A DNA stretch of 64,000 nt from Aegilops tauschii subsp. strangulata (GCF_002575655.3 NC_053039.3:215283622-215347621); one strand, 5' to 3'. Shown: positions 10,444 through 23,596, counted from the first letter of the stretch. Numbers and translations: made by a program. The notes: generated by a model not told the origin, from the sequence alone.

Positions 10444-13400
10444 TGTGACGCCCCCGATTTGACCGTACACTAATCATGCACGCAAATGTGTACGAACAAG
10501 ATCAGGGACTCACGGGAAGATATCACAACACAACTCTGCAACATAAATAAGTCATACAAGCATCATGATACCAGCCAGGGGCCTCGAGGGCTCGAATACA
10601 AGTGCTCGATCATAGACGAGTCAGTGGAAGCAACAACATCTGAGTACAGACATAAGTTAAACAAGTTTACCTTAAGAAGGCTAGCACAAACTGGGATATA
10701 GATCGAACGAGGCGCAGGCCTCCTGCCTGGGATCCTCCTAACTACTCCTGGTCGTCGTCAGCGGGCTGCACGTAGTAGTAGACACCTCCAGTGTCGTAGG
10801 AGTCGTCCTCGACGGTGGCGTCTGGCTCCTGGACTCCAGCATCTGGTTGCGACAACCAGGTAGAAAGGAAAGGGGGAAAAGAGGGAGAGAAGCAACCGTG
10901 CGTACTCATCCAAAGTACTCGCAAGCAAGGAGCTACACTACATATACATGGGTATATGTGGAAAGGGCCATATCAGTGGACTGAACTGCAGAACGCCAGA
11001 ATAAGAGGGGGATAGCTAGTCTTGTCGAAGACTACGCTTCTGGCAGCCTCCATCTTGCAGCATGTAGAAGAGAGTAGATTGAAGTCCTCCAAGTAGCATC
11101 GCATAGCATAATCCTACCCGGCGATCCCCTCCTCGTCGCCCTGTTAGAGAGCGATCACCGGGTTGTATCTGGCACTTGGAAGGGTGTATTTTATTAAGTA
11201 TCCGGTTCTAGTTGTCATAAGGTCAAGGTACAACTCCGGGTCGTCCTTTTACCGAGGGACACGGCTATTCGAATAGATAAACTTCCCTGCAGGGGTGCAC
11301 CACATAACCCAACACGCTCGATCCCATTTGGCCGGACACACTTTTCTGGGTCATGCCCGGCCTCGTAAGATCAACATGTCGCAGCCCCACCTAGGCACAA
11401 CAGAGAGGTCAGCACGCCGGTCTAAATCCTATGCGCGCAGGGGTCTGGGCCCATCGCCCATTGCACACCTGCACGTTGCGTACGCGGCCGGAAGCAGACC
11501 TAGCCTAGTGGCCTTCCAGTCCAATCCGGCGCGCGCCACTCAGTCGCTGACGTCACGAAGGCTTCGGCTGATACCACGACGCCGGGATACCCATAACTAC
11601 TCCCGCATAGATGGTTAGTGCGTATAGACCAAATGGCCAGACTCAGATCAAATACCAAGAACTCGTTAAGCGTGTTAATTTGAAGTAACCGCGGACGCCG
11701 TCCAGGGCCAGGCCCACCTCTCACCTAGGCGGTCTCAACCTGCCCTGTCGCTCCGCCACAAAGATCCACTTGCGGGTACTCCTACGAGCCGACCCGACTT
11801 TAGTCACCACAGGTGTCATGTATAGAGTATATAAGTATATACCCGTGATCACCGCCCAAGTGATCACGGCCCGATAGTATAGCACAGCAGACGGACAAGA
11901 ATGTAGGGCCACTGATGGAAAACCAGCATCCTATACTAAGCATGTAGGATTGCAGGTAAAGGTAACAACAGTAGAAGCAAGGACAGGCTATGCATCAGGA
12001 TAGGATAAACGGTAAGCAGTAACCTGCTACACTACTCTAATGCAAGCAGTATAGAGAAGAATAGGCGATATCTGGTGATCAAGGTGGGGGCTTGCCTGGT
12101 TGCTCTGGCAAGTAGGAGGGGTCGTCAACTCCGTAGTAGAACTGGGCAGCAGCAGCGTCGGTCTCGTAGTCTACCGGAGAGAAGAGGGGAGGAAAAACAA
12201 TAAATACAATGCAAACATAAGCATGACGATGCGTGACATGACAATGAGCGGTGCTAGGTGTGCCCTAACGCGGCAGTAGGTGGTAACGGCGAAGGGGGGA
12301 ACATCCGGGAAAGTATTCCCGATGTTTCGTGTTTTCGGACAGACGGACCGGAGGGGGAAAGTTCCATGTTCGCTATGCTAGGAACGTGTGGCTGACAAAC
12401 GGACTACGTATTCGGATTCGTCTCGTCGTTCTGAGCAACTTTCATGTACAAAGTTTTTCCATCCGAGCTACGGTTTATTTTATATTAAAATATAAAGTTT
12501 TAAATCATTTTTAGAATTTAATAAATTAATTTAATTCGAAATTTAATTAATGCATCAGCATGACGTCAGCATGACGTCAGCAGTCAGCGTTGACCGTTGA
12601 CCTAGTCAACCTGACAGGTGGGTCCCACCTGTCGGGGGCTGTTAGCTAATTAACAGTAGTTAATTAGGTTAATTAGTATTAAGTTAATTAATCTTCTTAA
12701 TTAATTATCTTTATTATTTATTTATATATTTTTATTTTTTTCTATTAATTTAATTAATTTAATTTTTTTTATCATTTTTTCGTTCTGGGCGCGGGGGCCC
12801 ACCTGTCTATGGCCCATAGGGGGTTCAGGCCCAGGGGCAGTGGCTCAGGGGCGCGAGGCCCCACCTGGCAGTGGCCCAGGGGCCACAGGCGGGCGCGGGC
12901 GCGTGTGCGGCGCGGGCGACGGGCGGTGGTGCGGGCGGACCCGGCGACGAGCGCCGCGGGCGGGTTCAAGCCCGAGCGGCGACCAGCACGCGGGGGCGGC
13001 ACGGCGTGGCCCCCAGGTCGAAGCGGCGACGAGGCCGAGGGCGGGGCGCGCAAGCCGCGGCGGTGGTGAGGGCGAACGGAGGGGGGCCGTGGGGCGCGGT
13101 GGTGGAGGCGGTGAGCGCGGCGGCGAGCGCCGTGCGGGGCGGAGGAAGTGGCCGAGCGCGGCCACGGCGGGCGCCCGTGGTCGCAGGGGGAGCCGGGGAA
13201 GGGGGTGCGCCGCCCGCAGCGACGGCGCCGCGCGGTGAGCGCGGACGGGACGAGGGACCAGCGGGACGGTGCGGCAACGAGCGCGGCCGAGCACGCGCGG
13301 TGCACGGCGACCGCGACGAGTGCGCGCTGGACAGGGGGGTGCGGGGCAGGCGAGTGGGCGCGGCTGTGGCTGCGTGCGCGCGCGTGGGGGCAGGGCGCGG

Positions 13401-14080
13401 GGCGGCCCCGAGCGGCAAGCAGGGGAGGGGATGAGCACGGGGCGAGGGAGAGAGAGGAGGGGCGCGGCTCACGGTGGCCGTAGGGTCAGGGGCAGCGGGG
13501 GTCGGGGTGGTGGTCGAGGACGACGGCGACGAGGAGAAGCAGGCCGCCGGGGAGGAGGAGGCAGGCCGGCGAGGGCGAGGCGGCGTCGGGCGGTCCGGGC
13601 GGCGGCGGACGAGGTCGAGGCGGCGGCGTCGAGCCCGATCCGATCTGGATCGGGGGAGGGAGGGGGAGAGTGGGGGGTGTCGGTGGAGTGGGTGGGGGTG
13701 GTGAGTGAATAAGGGGGAAGTGGGTGGTCGGCTGGGCCTGATGGGTTGGCCCAGTTGGGCCACGGCCCATGGGGTTTTCTCCTTCTTCTTTTTTTTGTTT
13801 TCTCTTTTGTATTTCTTTTATTTATTTCTCTTTTCTGTTTTATTTTATTTTAAATTATCTAGGCATTTTATAAAAATGTGTTTATTACACCATATTTACT
13901 TATCCAAAATATGGCACCTCCCGAACATTATGTTTTAAATTTTGAAAAACTTTTATGTTGACATTAATTTGAATTTGAATTTTGAAACGGTTTGACCTAA
14001 CGGTAGATTAGCAACAGTAACTGTGGTGACGTGGCACCATTAGCGTGGGGTTACTGTAGCTTGATTATCCAGGCGTGACA
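10444..14080 (-). mobile_element. 3' LTR of element D (3637 bp)
   Basis: The LTR lies downstream of the polyprotein on the minus strand and is preceded there by a purine-rich stretch (GTGGAGGAGTTT, complement of about 14081-14092). A strongly GC-rich segment (about 12780-13700) gives long overlapping open frames on both strands with Arg/Ala/Pro/Gly-only composition; these are not treated as genes. A direct repeat of CATGACGTCAG occurs near 12559-12580. Confidence 0.9.
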
Positions 14081-14092
14081 AAACTCCTCCAC
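14081..14092 (-). other. Polypurine tract of element D
   Basis: The minus-strand sequence GTGGAGGAGTTT abuts the 3' LTR start (TGTCACGCC). It is short and purine-rich, at the expected site for plus-strand priming. Confidence 0.55.
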
Positions 14093-14115
14093 TACAAGAA
14101 ATCTCGTCCCGAGAT

Positions 14116-17100
14116 TTAGGAGGTAGATGGAAACAGTGCGGAGTATCCATCACGCAGGCGATCCTCGCGTTCCCAAGTGGCCTCATCCTCAGAATGGTGC
14201 GACCACTGGACTTTGAGAAACTTGATCGCCTTCTGACGTGTGCGGCGTTCAGCTTGGTCGACAATGCGGACCGGATGCTCCTTATAGGAGAGGTCCTGCT
14301 GCAATTCGAGCACTTCATGATCCACTGCTCGGATTGGGTCCTTGAAGCAACGGCGGAGCTGTGACACGTGGAACACATCGTGAACCTGAGAAAGGTTCGG
14401 CGGAAGCTCCAGTTGGTATGCCACTTTTCCATGCCTTTCGAGAATAGTGAATGGGCCAATATATCGAGGAGCTAGTTTGCCCTTGATTCCGAAGCGGTGA
14501 GCACCCTTCATTGGTGTGACTCGAAGATAAGCCTTTTCACCAGGTTGATAGACCATGTCCTTATGATGACGGTCATACTGACTCTTCTGACGTGACTGAG
14601 CAATCTTGAGATTCTCACGAATAATGCGGACTTGTTCTTCGGCATGTTGGATAATATCCGGACCGAAGAGTGGACGTTCCCCAGTTTCTGACCAGTTCAG
14701 AGGGGTTCGGCACTTTCGTCCATATAACACTTCGAAGGGGGCCATCTTCAGACTAGCTTGATAGCTATTATTATAAGAGAACTCAGCATACGGGAGAGAT
14801 TCCTCCCATTTCTTGCCGAAGGAAATAACACAAGCTCGAAGCATGTCTTCGAGAACTTGGTTGACGCGTTCAACTTGTCCTTGCGACTGAGGATGAAATG
14901 CCGTACGGAATGACAGATGAGTTCCCATAGCTTCTTGGAAACTTGCCCAGAATCTTGAAGTGAATAAGCTGCCACGGTCTGAGCTGATAACCAATGGAAT
15001 ACCGTGGAGTGAAACAATCCTGGACATATAGAGCGTTGCTAGCTAACTAGCAGTGATCGTCTCTTTGACCGCCAGGAAATGTGCAACTTTGGAAAGCCGG
15101 TCAATGACGACAAGAATAGCATCATTACCTTTCTGTGATTTGGGAAATCCAGTGACGAAGTCCATCTCAACATGGTCCCATTTCCATTCAGGAATAGAGA
15201 TAGGTTGCAGAGTTCCAGCAGGCCTTTGATGTTCTGCTTTGATACGATGACAAACGTCACACTCAGCAACATAACGAGCAATGTCTTGCTTCATATTAGA
15301 CCACCAGAATCTCTGACGGATGTCTTGGTACATCTTTGTACTACCAGGATGGATACATAGAGGCGTATCATGAGCTTCTTTCATAACTTCCTGTGTCATA
15401 TCCAGGTTTTTCTCTGCACATGGCACCACTAGGCGGCCCTTGAAGTATAAAGTGCCATCTTCAGCAATAGTGAAGAATGAGGGCTTTCCTTCTGCGAGGT
15501 AGCGCTTAATCTTGTGGGCTTCAGAGTCATATCCCTGTATTCTCTTGATGGAGTCCAAGAGATCTGGCTCGACAGCTAGGGTATTGAGGGAACCCTGGGG
15601 AACAACACGGAGGTTCATCTTGCGAAACTCCTTAGGAGGGGGAACGAGTGCACCCGTAGGAACAATATGGAGGTTCAGCTTCCTGAATTCTTCAACAAGC
15701 GAGGGCTGAACTTTGTGAACCTGGAGGTGGTTGCAGTAAGACTTGCGGCTCAAGGCATCAGCCATTACATTAGCCTTGCCTAGCGTATAGGAAATACCCA
15801 AGTCAAAGTCTGCAACAAGCTCCATCCATCTCTGCTGACGGAGGTTCAGGTCTGGCTGAGTAAACAGATACTTCAGACTTTGGTGGTCAGTGAAGATCTC
15901 GCGACGATTACCGAGAAGGTAATGTCGCCACTGCTTCAGCGCATGAATGACAGCAGCAAGTTCGAGGTCGTGAACTGGGTAGTTCTCTTCGTGAGGGCGC
16001 AATTGCCGAGAGGCATAAGCAATCACTTTGCGGTCTTGCATTAGGACACAGCCTAATCCTTGACGGGAAGCGTCGCAGTAAATGACGAAGTCCTTCTTAG
16101 TATCAGGTGGAGCTAGAACTGGGGCAGAAGTCAACTTGTCTTTGAGTGCCTGGAAACTTTCCTGACATTTGTCTGTCCATTGGAACTTGACGCCCTTATG
16201 CAACAGGTTAGTCAGAGGCCTGGCGATCTTGGAGAAGTTCTCGACGAATCGACGGCAATAGCTGGCGAGACCGAGAAAACTTCTGACTTGCTTAATGTTC
16301 TTGGGAGGAGTCCAATCAAGGATAGCCTGGACTCATTCAGAGTTGATGGCAATACCATCCTTAGAGATGACATGACCAAGATAGGTTACTTTGGGTAGCC
16401 AGAATTCACATTTAGAGAACTTGGCATATAGTTGATGCTCTCGTAGCTTTTCCAGCACAAGCCGAAGATGTTCAGCATGTTCCTCTACGTTCTTGGAAAA
16501 TACCAGGATATCATCCAGATAAACCACGACGAACTTGTCGAGGTAATCCATGAATATATAGTTAATCAGACGAGAGAAGGTGGCTGGAGCATTGGTTAAA
16601 CCGAAAGACATGACGGTGTACTCGTATGAACCATACCGAGTCACGAAGGCGGTCTTTGGGATATCCTCTTCTCGAACACGGATCTGGTGGTAACCCAACC
16701 TCAAGTCGAGCTTAGAGAACACTGATGAACCAGCCAGTTGATCATACAAATCATTGATCCGAGGAAGAGGATACTTATTCTGAATGGTAGCTTGGTTTAT
16801 AGGACGGTAGTCTTGAACTAATCGGTTTGTCCCATCCTTCTTCTTGACAAAGAGAGAAGGTGCTCCCCAAGGAGAGCAACTTGGGCGAATGAATCCTTTG
16901 CGAAGAGATTTGTCAATTTCCTTCTTAAGCTCAAGGAGTTCATGCGGCGGCATCTTGTAGGGTCGCTTGGCTATAGGAGTGGTGCCTGGTTTCAAGTCGA
17001 TGATGAATTCGACAGCTCTAGCAGGGGGAATCCCTGGAAGTTCTTCAGGGAAGACGTCGAGGAAATCACGCACGATGGGAATGTTTTCAATGCCCTCGAG

Positions 17101-18594
17101 TGGTGCGGCGTTCAATGCATTCAATGCATAGAGCCTGGCCTCGGCATTTTGCACCAGATGAGCTTGGTAAGCAATTATTTCTTCTGAAGGGTGAAGTAGA
17201 TGAACGGTCTTAGTGGCGCAAACTATAGAAGCAGTATGCGCTTTCAGCCAATCCATCCCCAAAATGAGGTCGATGTTAGACGACTTCAGGATAATGGGAG
17301 AGGCATAGAATTCCAGCCCTTCGATTTCCACGGGGACATCGATGCCAACCAGGGAGGTTTGACACTGTCCCACAGGGGTTTTGACCAATACCGAGGTGTT
17401 CATCTCCTCACATTTAACGTCGTGCTTGTATGCAAAATCTTCTGACATGAATGAATGTGATGCACCTTTATCAAATAAAACAGATGCTGGTACTGAATTT
17501 ACGAGGAGTGTACCCATCACAGTAGCAGGCTGGTCTTGAGCTTCGTTGAGATCAACGTGGTTGGCATGAACACGACCATAAGACTTGGCCTTGTTGCTGC
17601 GGGGCTGGTTGCTTCCATGGCCAGTTGCTGGAAGGGCCAGTTGATTCTGGTTCTGGTTGCATTCTCTAGTACGGTGTCCTGGTTGACCACACCTGAAGCA
17701 CAAGCCATTATTGGGAGTGGGAACAGGAGCTTGGGATGGTGGAGCTGGAAGTCTTGACTGCCTAGATGGTGGTGGAGGCAGACGAGGTGCAGCATAGGTC
17801 TGCCTTGGGGCAGATGCATTTGGACGGTACATGCTGTTCGGGATCCATATCTTACGCTTCTGTGAGGGCGGGCCCGAAGATGAGCCCGTGTCACGGTTGC
17901 ACCTGTGAGAGCTCTGGTATTCCTGTAGACCAGTTTCGACATTGATGGCCTTGTTCACCAAGGTGGCGAAATCAGCAAAGTCATGCACTAGAAGTGCGAG
18001 CTTGATGTCAGCTTGAAGGCCATCACGGAACTTCTCTTGTCTGCGTGCATCAGTTGCAATGTCCTCTTCAGCATAGCGAGACAAGTCCAGAAACTCCCGC
18101 TGATAAGCTTCAACAGTTTTGTTGCCTTGGGTGAGGTTGCGGAACTCACGCTTCTTCCGGTCCATGACTCCCTGAGGAATGAAGCGGGCATGGAAAGCTG
18201 CTTGGAAGTCTGGCCAGGTGATGATTGTTCCAGCTGGCAGAGTACGCCTGTGGCTGTCCCACCATTGAGCTGCGGGTCCCTTCAGAAAGAAGGAAGCAAA
18301 GGTGACATAGCTGGCAGGGGCTACATTGGCAGACTCCATCTCATAGGTGATGTCACGGAGCCAGTCATCAGCATCCAGAGGCTGAGTTGAGCTGCGGTAC
18401 ACAGTTGGGTTCAGGCGCATGAAATCCTGCAGAGTTACTGGGGTTGGTTGCTGGTCCATATTGGGGCAAGGAAACTGAGCCATCATATTTTCCATGAATT
18501 GGCGGTTCAGTTCGAACTGTTGGATCATACCAGCCATGTACTCGGGTGGTGGTGGGGCATTGCCACCACTACCACGACCACCTGGTCTAACCAT
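14116..18594 (-). pseudogene. Gypsy gag-pol polyprotein with two in-frame stops (element D)
   Basis: One frame runs from the ATG at 18594 to 14116. Gag comes first: a Pro/Gly-rich start, a retrotransposon gag core with [10 protein letters not shown], and a CCHC knuckle [14 protein letters not shown]. The protease has [10 protein letters not shown], where a Lys replaces the usual Ser/Thr after the catalytic Asp. RT carries [10 protein letters not shown] and [10 protein letters not shown], RNase H carries [13 protein letters not shown], and integrase has an HHCC finger (..CDVCHRIK) with Asp (MDFVTGFP), Asp (SSDRGSLF) and Glu (GQVERVNQ). The C-terminus is chromodomain-like. Stops lie at 16333-16335 (TGA, after RT) and 15043-15045 (TAG, inside integrase), with the frame kept on both sides. 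The upstream ATG at 18654 is less likely because the first 20 residues are not gag-like. Confidence 0.9.
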
Positions 18595-19005
18595 CCTGCT
18601 AATATATAACAGGGGTTCAGCATCGAGAAATTTGCAAAGACAAGGATCATTCATGATGAAACATGCATAATGAAAGGAGCACGATAGCTACTACATAGTA
18701 GTCGGCATAACTTACAAAAGGGGTCATGCATAGAGTTCAGTACACAGAGTTCAGTACATAGAATAAAACATCATAGACGGCACACAGGCTCGCGGCGAAT
18801 GCATCTAACACTAACAAGCAAGCCTACATCAGTCCCAAGAGGTACTGTGGAGGTAGGTGTAGCCTGAAAGCTGGTAGTGTCGCATCGGGAACTCCACGTC
18901 AGCAACCTGGGGTCCGCGAATACTCTGGTGCAGAACCTGACGCTCAGGTGGCAGAAGAGGTCCATGTGCGGGAGAGTGGCCTCCCACATCTGGCCAGCCG
19001 ACACC

Positions 19006-19584
19006 CTAGGGCATCACAGTCCTGGCTGGGTAGATCGCAGAACGGGGCAGCTCCCTAGATCGGACAAAGGGGTGCAACAGCGTCAGAGCACGGTAAAGGT
19101 GCTGACGGGTGGTGTACAAATCGTGGCAAAGAGCTCGGTTAGCTCGACCCAGCCCATCAGCATGCAGAACCAGGTTCTGATGGTAGAAGGGCTCTCGGGT
19201 GACAGTGGAGTAGGCAGCAGTATAGTATCCCTCCGCACCAACATCAGATGCGATAGCAATGTGCCTGAAAGGGGAGGTGTCCAACTCCCGATACTCTCCA
19301 CGAAGACGTGTCAGAGCAGCATAAGCAACATCGTGGACAGCCATATCGATGGTCACTCCAACACCATGAGCGGTATGCAGCACAGTAGTGGAGTCATACT
19401 CCCGCGAGTAGAGGTGGACGATGGCACGGTACTGCTCCTGGTTAAAGTCCTGGTACTCCTCGTAGATGGTGTACTCAGGGTGCCAGCGATAACCCGGATA
19501 GGTCATCATCTCAGCTAGCACAGCACGTGATCCCGAGGCACCAATGGCCGTCGTGTGGTGCACGACCTGCCTCGTGGGTTCCAT
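19006..19584 (-). CDS. Extra ORF upstream of gag in element D (function unknown)
   Basis: This sense-strand frame lies between the PBS and gag. From the ATG at 19584 it encodes 192 residues; an in-frame ATG at 19614 would add ten, but TTTCAG immediately precedes the 19584 ATG. The product has no knuckle, protease or RT motif. It is rich in His, Tyr and Arg, with phrases such as VHHTTAIGASGSRAV and YRWHPEYTIYEEYQDF. I do not recognise a domain. Its length without stops, in a copy whose pol has two stops, suggests a real coding function, perhaps as a separate accessory protein or a spliced leader exon. Extra ORFs in plant gypsy elements are known as a class; the function of this one is not inferred. 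Confidence 0.55.
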   Translation of the reverse strand: MEPTRQVVHHTTAIGASGSRAVLAEMMTYPGYRWHPEYTIYEEYQDFNQEQYRAIVHLYSREYDSTTVLHTAHGVGVTIDMAVHDVAYAALTRLRGEYRELDTSPFRHIAIASDVGAEGYYTAAYSTVTREPFYHQNLVLHADGLGRANRALCHDLYTTRQHLYRALTLLHPFVRSRELPRSAIYPARTVMP

Positions 19585-19903
19585 CTGAAAGCAAAGATGT
19601 TTCAAAGGAGTCAAATGACAGTGTGTGAATTGTTCAAAATACTATTCTAAGAAATAACTATGGCTTATCCAACTTTGGGGTGAATGCGGTCATGGGATCC
19701 TAGTGTTAGAGTTAGTAAATTCGTTTAACCCGAGTAGAAGAGAGTTCAGAGTCCCAGAGTAAAGGTCGAGGAGTAAAAGATCCTAGTACCACCCAATGGC
19801 GACGTGGGCCCGTAAGACACACAACCATGTTAGTAAAAGTTTTGTAATGTCTAGACTCGACTTCGGACAAGGAGTGTGGAAAGGGGGATTCCTACAGGCA
19901 GTC

Positions 19904-19916
19904 GGCTCTGATACCA
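19904..19916 (-). other. Primer-binding site of element D (initiator tRNA-Met type)
   Basis: On the minus strand TGGTATCAGAGCC occurs three bases after the 5' LTR end (..CGTCACA). This fixes the 5' LTR as the copy at 19920-23596. Confidence 0.85.
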
Positions 19917-19919
19917 ACT

Positions 19920-22900
19920 TGTGACGCCCCCGATTTGACCGTACACTAATCATGCACGCAAATGTGTACGATCAAGATCAGGGACTCACGGGAAGATACC
20001 ACAACACAACTCTACAACATAAATAAGTCATACAAGCATCATGATACCAGCCAGGGGCCTCGAGGGCTCGAATACAAGTGCTCGATCATAGACGAGTCAG
20101 CGGAAGCAACAACATCTGAGTACAGACATAAGTTAAACAAGTTTGCCTTAAGAAGGCTAGCACAAGCTGGGATACAGATCGAACGAGGCGCAGGCCTCCT
20201 GCCTGGGATCCTCCTAACTACTCCTGGTCGTCGTCAGCGGGCTGCACGTAGTAGTAGGCACCTCCAGTGTCGTAGGAGTCGTCGTCGACGGTGGCGTCTG
20301 GCTCCTGGACTCCAGCATCTGGTTGCGACAACTAGGTAGAAAGGAAAGGGGAAAAAGAGGGAGACAAGCAACCGTGAGTACTCATCCAAAGTACTCGCAA
20401 GCAAGGAGCTACACTACATATGCATGGGTATATGTGGAAAGGGCCATATCAGTGGACTGAACTGCAGAACGCCAGAATAAGAGGGGGATAGCTAGTCCTG
20501 TCGAAGACTACGCTTCTGGCAGCCTCCATCTTGCAGCATGTAGAAGAGAGTAGATTGAAGTCCTCCAAGTAGCATCGCATAGCATAATCCTACCCGGCGA
20601 TCCCCTCCTCGTCGCCCTGTTAGAGAGCGATCACCGGGTTGTATCTATCACTTGGAAGGGTGTATTTTATTAAGTATCCGGTTCTAGTTGTTGTAAGGTC
20701 AAGGTACAACTCCGGGTCGTCCTTTTACCGAGGGACACGGCTATTCGAATAGATAAACTTCCCTGCAGGGGTGCACCACATAACCCAACACGCTCGATCC
20801 CATTTGGCCGGACACACTTTTCTGGGTCATGCCCGGCCTCGTAAGATCAACACGTCGCAGCCCCACCTAGGCACAACAGAGAGGTCAGCACGCCGGTCTA
20901 AATCCTATGCGCGCGGGGGTCTGGGCCCATCGCCCATTGCACACCTGCACGTTGCGTACGCGGCCGGAAGCAGACCTAGCCTAGTGGCCTTCCAGTCCAA
21001 TCCGGCGCGCGCCACTCAGTCGCTGACGTCACGAAGGCTTCGGCTGATACCACGACGCCGGGATACCCATAACTACTCCCGCATAGATGGTTAGTGCGTA
21101 TAGACCAAATGGCCAGACTCAGATCAAATACCAAGAACTCGTTAAGCGTGTTAATTTGAAGTAACCGCGGACGCCGTCCAGGGCCAGGCCCACCTCTCAC
21201 CTAGGCGGTCTCAACCTGCCCTGTCGCTCCGCCACAAAGATCCACTTGCGGGTACTCCTACGAGCCGACCCGACTTTAGTCACCGAAGGTGTCATGTATA
21301 GAGTATATAAGTATATACCCGTGATCACCGCCCAAGTGATCACGGCCCGATAGTATAGCACAACAGACGGACAAGAATGTAGGGCCACTGATGGAAAACT
21401 AGCATCCTATACTAAGCATGTAGGATTGCAGGTAAAGGTAACAACAGTAGAAGCAAGGACAGGCTATGCATCAGGATAGGATAAACGGTAAGCAGTAACC
21501 TGCTACACTACTCTAATGCAAGCAGTATATAGAAGAATAGGCGATATCTGGTGATCAAGGTGGGGGCTTGCCTGGTTGCTCTGGTAAGTAGGAGGGGTCG
21601 TCAACTACGTAGTCGAACTGGGCAGCAGCAGCGTCGGTCTCGTAGTCTACCGGAGAGAAGAGGGGGAAAAACAGTAAATACAATGCAAACATAAGCATGA
21701 CGATGCGTGACATGACAATGAGCGGTGCTAGGTGTGCCCTAACGCGGCAGTAGGTGGTAACGGCGAAGGGGGGAACATCCGGGAAAGTATTCCCGATGTT
21801 TCGCGTTTTCGGACAAACGGACCGGAGGGGGAAAGTTCCATGTTCGCTATGCTAGGAACGTGTTGCTGACAAACGGACTACGTATTCGGATTCGTCTCGT
21901 CGTTCTGAGCAACTTTCATGTACAAAGTTTTTCCATCCGAGCTACGGTTTATTTTATATTAAATTTTAAAGTTTTAAATCATTTTTAGAATTTAATAAAT
22001 TAATTTAATTTGAAATTTAATGCATCAACATGACGTCAGCATGACGTCAGCAGTCAGCGTTGACCGTTGACCTGGTCAACCTGACAGGTGGGTCCCACCT
22101 GTCAGGGGCTGTTAGCTAATTAACAGTAGTTAATTAGGTTAATTAGTTATTAAGTTAATTAATCTTAATTAGTTAATATTAACAAGATTAATTAATCTTA
22201 ATTAGTTAATATTAACAAGATTAATTAAGTTAATTAATTATCTTTATTATTTATTTATATATTTTTATTTATTTCTATTAATTTAATTAATTTAATTTTT
22301 TATCATTTTTTTCGTTCTGGGCGCGGGGGCCCACCTGTCTATGGCCCATAGGGGGTTCGGGCCCAGGGGCAGTGGCTCAGGGGCGCGAGGCCCCACCTGG
22401 CAGTGGCCCAGGGGCCACAGGCAGGCGCGGGCGCGTGTGCGGCGCGGGCGACGGGCGGTGGTGCGGGCGGACCCGGCGACGAGCGCCGCGGGCGGGGTCA
22501 AGCCCGAGCGGCGACCAGCACGTGGGGGCGGCACGGCGTGGCCCCCAGGTCGAAGCGGCGACGAGGCCGAGGGCGGGGCGCGCAAGCCGCGGCGGTGGTG
22601 AGGGCGAACGGAGGGGGGCGTGGGGCGCGGTGGTGGAGGCGGCGAGCGCCGTGCGGGGCGGAGGAAGTGGCCGAGCGCGGCCACGGCGGGCGCGCGTGGT
22701 CGCTGGGGGAGCCGGGGGAGGGGGTGCGCCGCCCGCAGCGACGGCACCGCGCGGTGAGCGCGAACGGGACGAGGGACCAGCGGGACGGTGCGGCGACGAG
22801 CGCGGCCGAGCGCGCGCGGGGCGCGGCGACCGCGGCGAGTGCGCGCTGGACAGGGGGGTGCGGGGCAGGCGAGTGGGCGCGGCTGTGGCTGCGTGCGCGC

Positions 22901-23596
22901 GCGTGGGGGCAGGGCGCGGGGCGCGGCCCCGAGCGGCGAGCAGGGGAGGGGACGAGCACGGGGCGAGGGAGAGAGAGGAGGGGCGCGGCTCATGGTGGCC
23001 GTAGGGTCAGGGGCAGCAGGGGTCGGGGTGGTGGTCGAGGACGACGGCGACGAGGAGAAGCAGGCCGGCGGGGAGGAGGAGGCAGGCCGGCGAGGGCGAG
23101 GCGGCGTCGGGCGGTCCAGGCGGCGGCGGACGAGGGTGAGGCGGCGGCGTCGAGCCCGATCTGATCTGGATCGGGGGAGGGAGGGGGAGAGTGGGGGGTG
23201 TCGGTGGAGTGGGTGGGGGTGGTGAGTGGATAAGGGGGAAGTGGGTGGCCGGCTGGGCCTGATGGGTTGGCCCAGTTGGGCCACGGCCCAGGGGGTTTTC
23301 TCCTTCTTCTTTTTTTCTCTTTTGTATTTCTTTTATTTATTTCTCTTTTCTGTTTTATTTTATTTTAAATTATCTAGGCATTTTATAAAAATGTGTTTAT
23401 TACACCATATTTACTTATCCAAAATATGGCACCTCCTGAATATTATGTTTTAAATTTTGAAAAACTTTTGTTGTTGACATTAATTTGAATTTGAATTTTG
23501 AAACGGTTTGACCTAACGGTAGATTAGCAACAGTCACTATGGTGACGTGGCGTCATTAGCGTGGGGTTACTGTAGCTTGATTATCCGGGCGTTACA
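19920..23596 (-). mobile_element. 5' LTR of element D (3677 bp)
   Basis: It matches the other LTR over its length with scattered substitutions and small indels. It carries a perfect 33-bp tandem duplication at 22156-22188/22189-22221, an AT-rich tract not duplicated in the 3' LTR. Its GC-rich region (22310-23200) gives a longer uninterrupted frame than the same region of the 3' LTR, showing that the frame is not conserved between the two copies. Confidence 0.9.

Larger units (their letters stand above)
10444..23596 (-). mobile_element. Complete Ty3/gypsy chromovirus-like LTR retrotransposon (element D), 13.15 kb
   Basis: Two LTRs (10444-14080 and 19920-23596) flank an interior with initiator-Met PBS, an extra ORF and one gag-pol frame on the minus strand. 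The domain order protease, RT, RNase H, integrase is that of gypsy elements. A C-terminal block ending KVQWSHHSEDEATWERE resembles a chromodomain, suggesting the Tekay/Del group. Five-base duplications are perfect. The LTRs differ by about 7 bases over the first 300 compared by eye, so the insertion is comparatively young. Two in-frame stops make this copy defective. Confidence 0.9.

Noticed and set aside
12772..13763. Long overlapping open frames (up to 265 aa) in the GC-rich part of the D 3' LTR
   Set aside because: Frames are open on both strands at once, composed almost only of Arg, Ala, Pro and Gly, and the same region in the other LTR gives different frame lengths. High GC with few stops explains them.
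22292..23284. 330-codon minus-strand frame in the D 5' LTR
   Set aside because: Same compositional artefact; its counterpart in the 3' LTR is broken by small indels with no sign of frame conservation.
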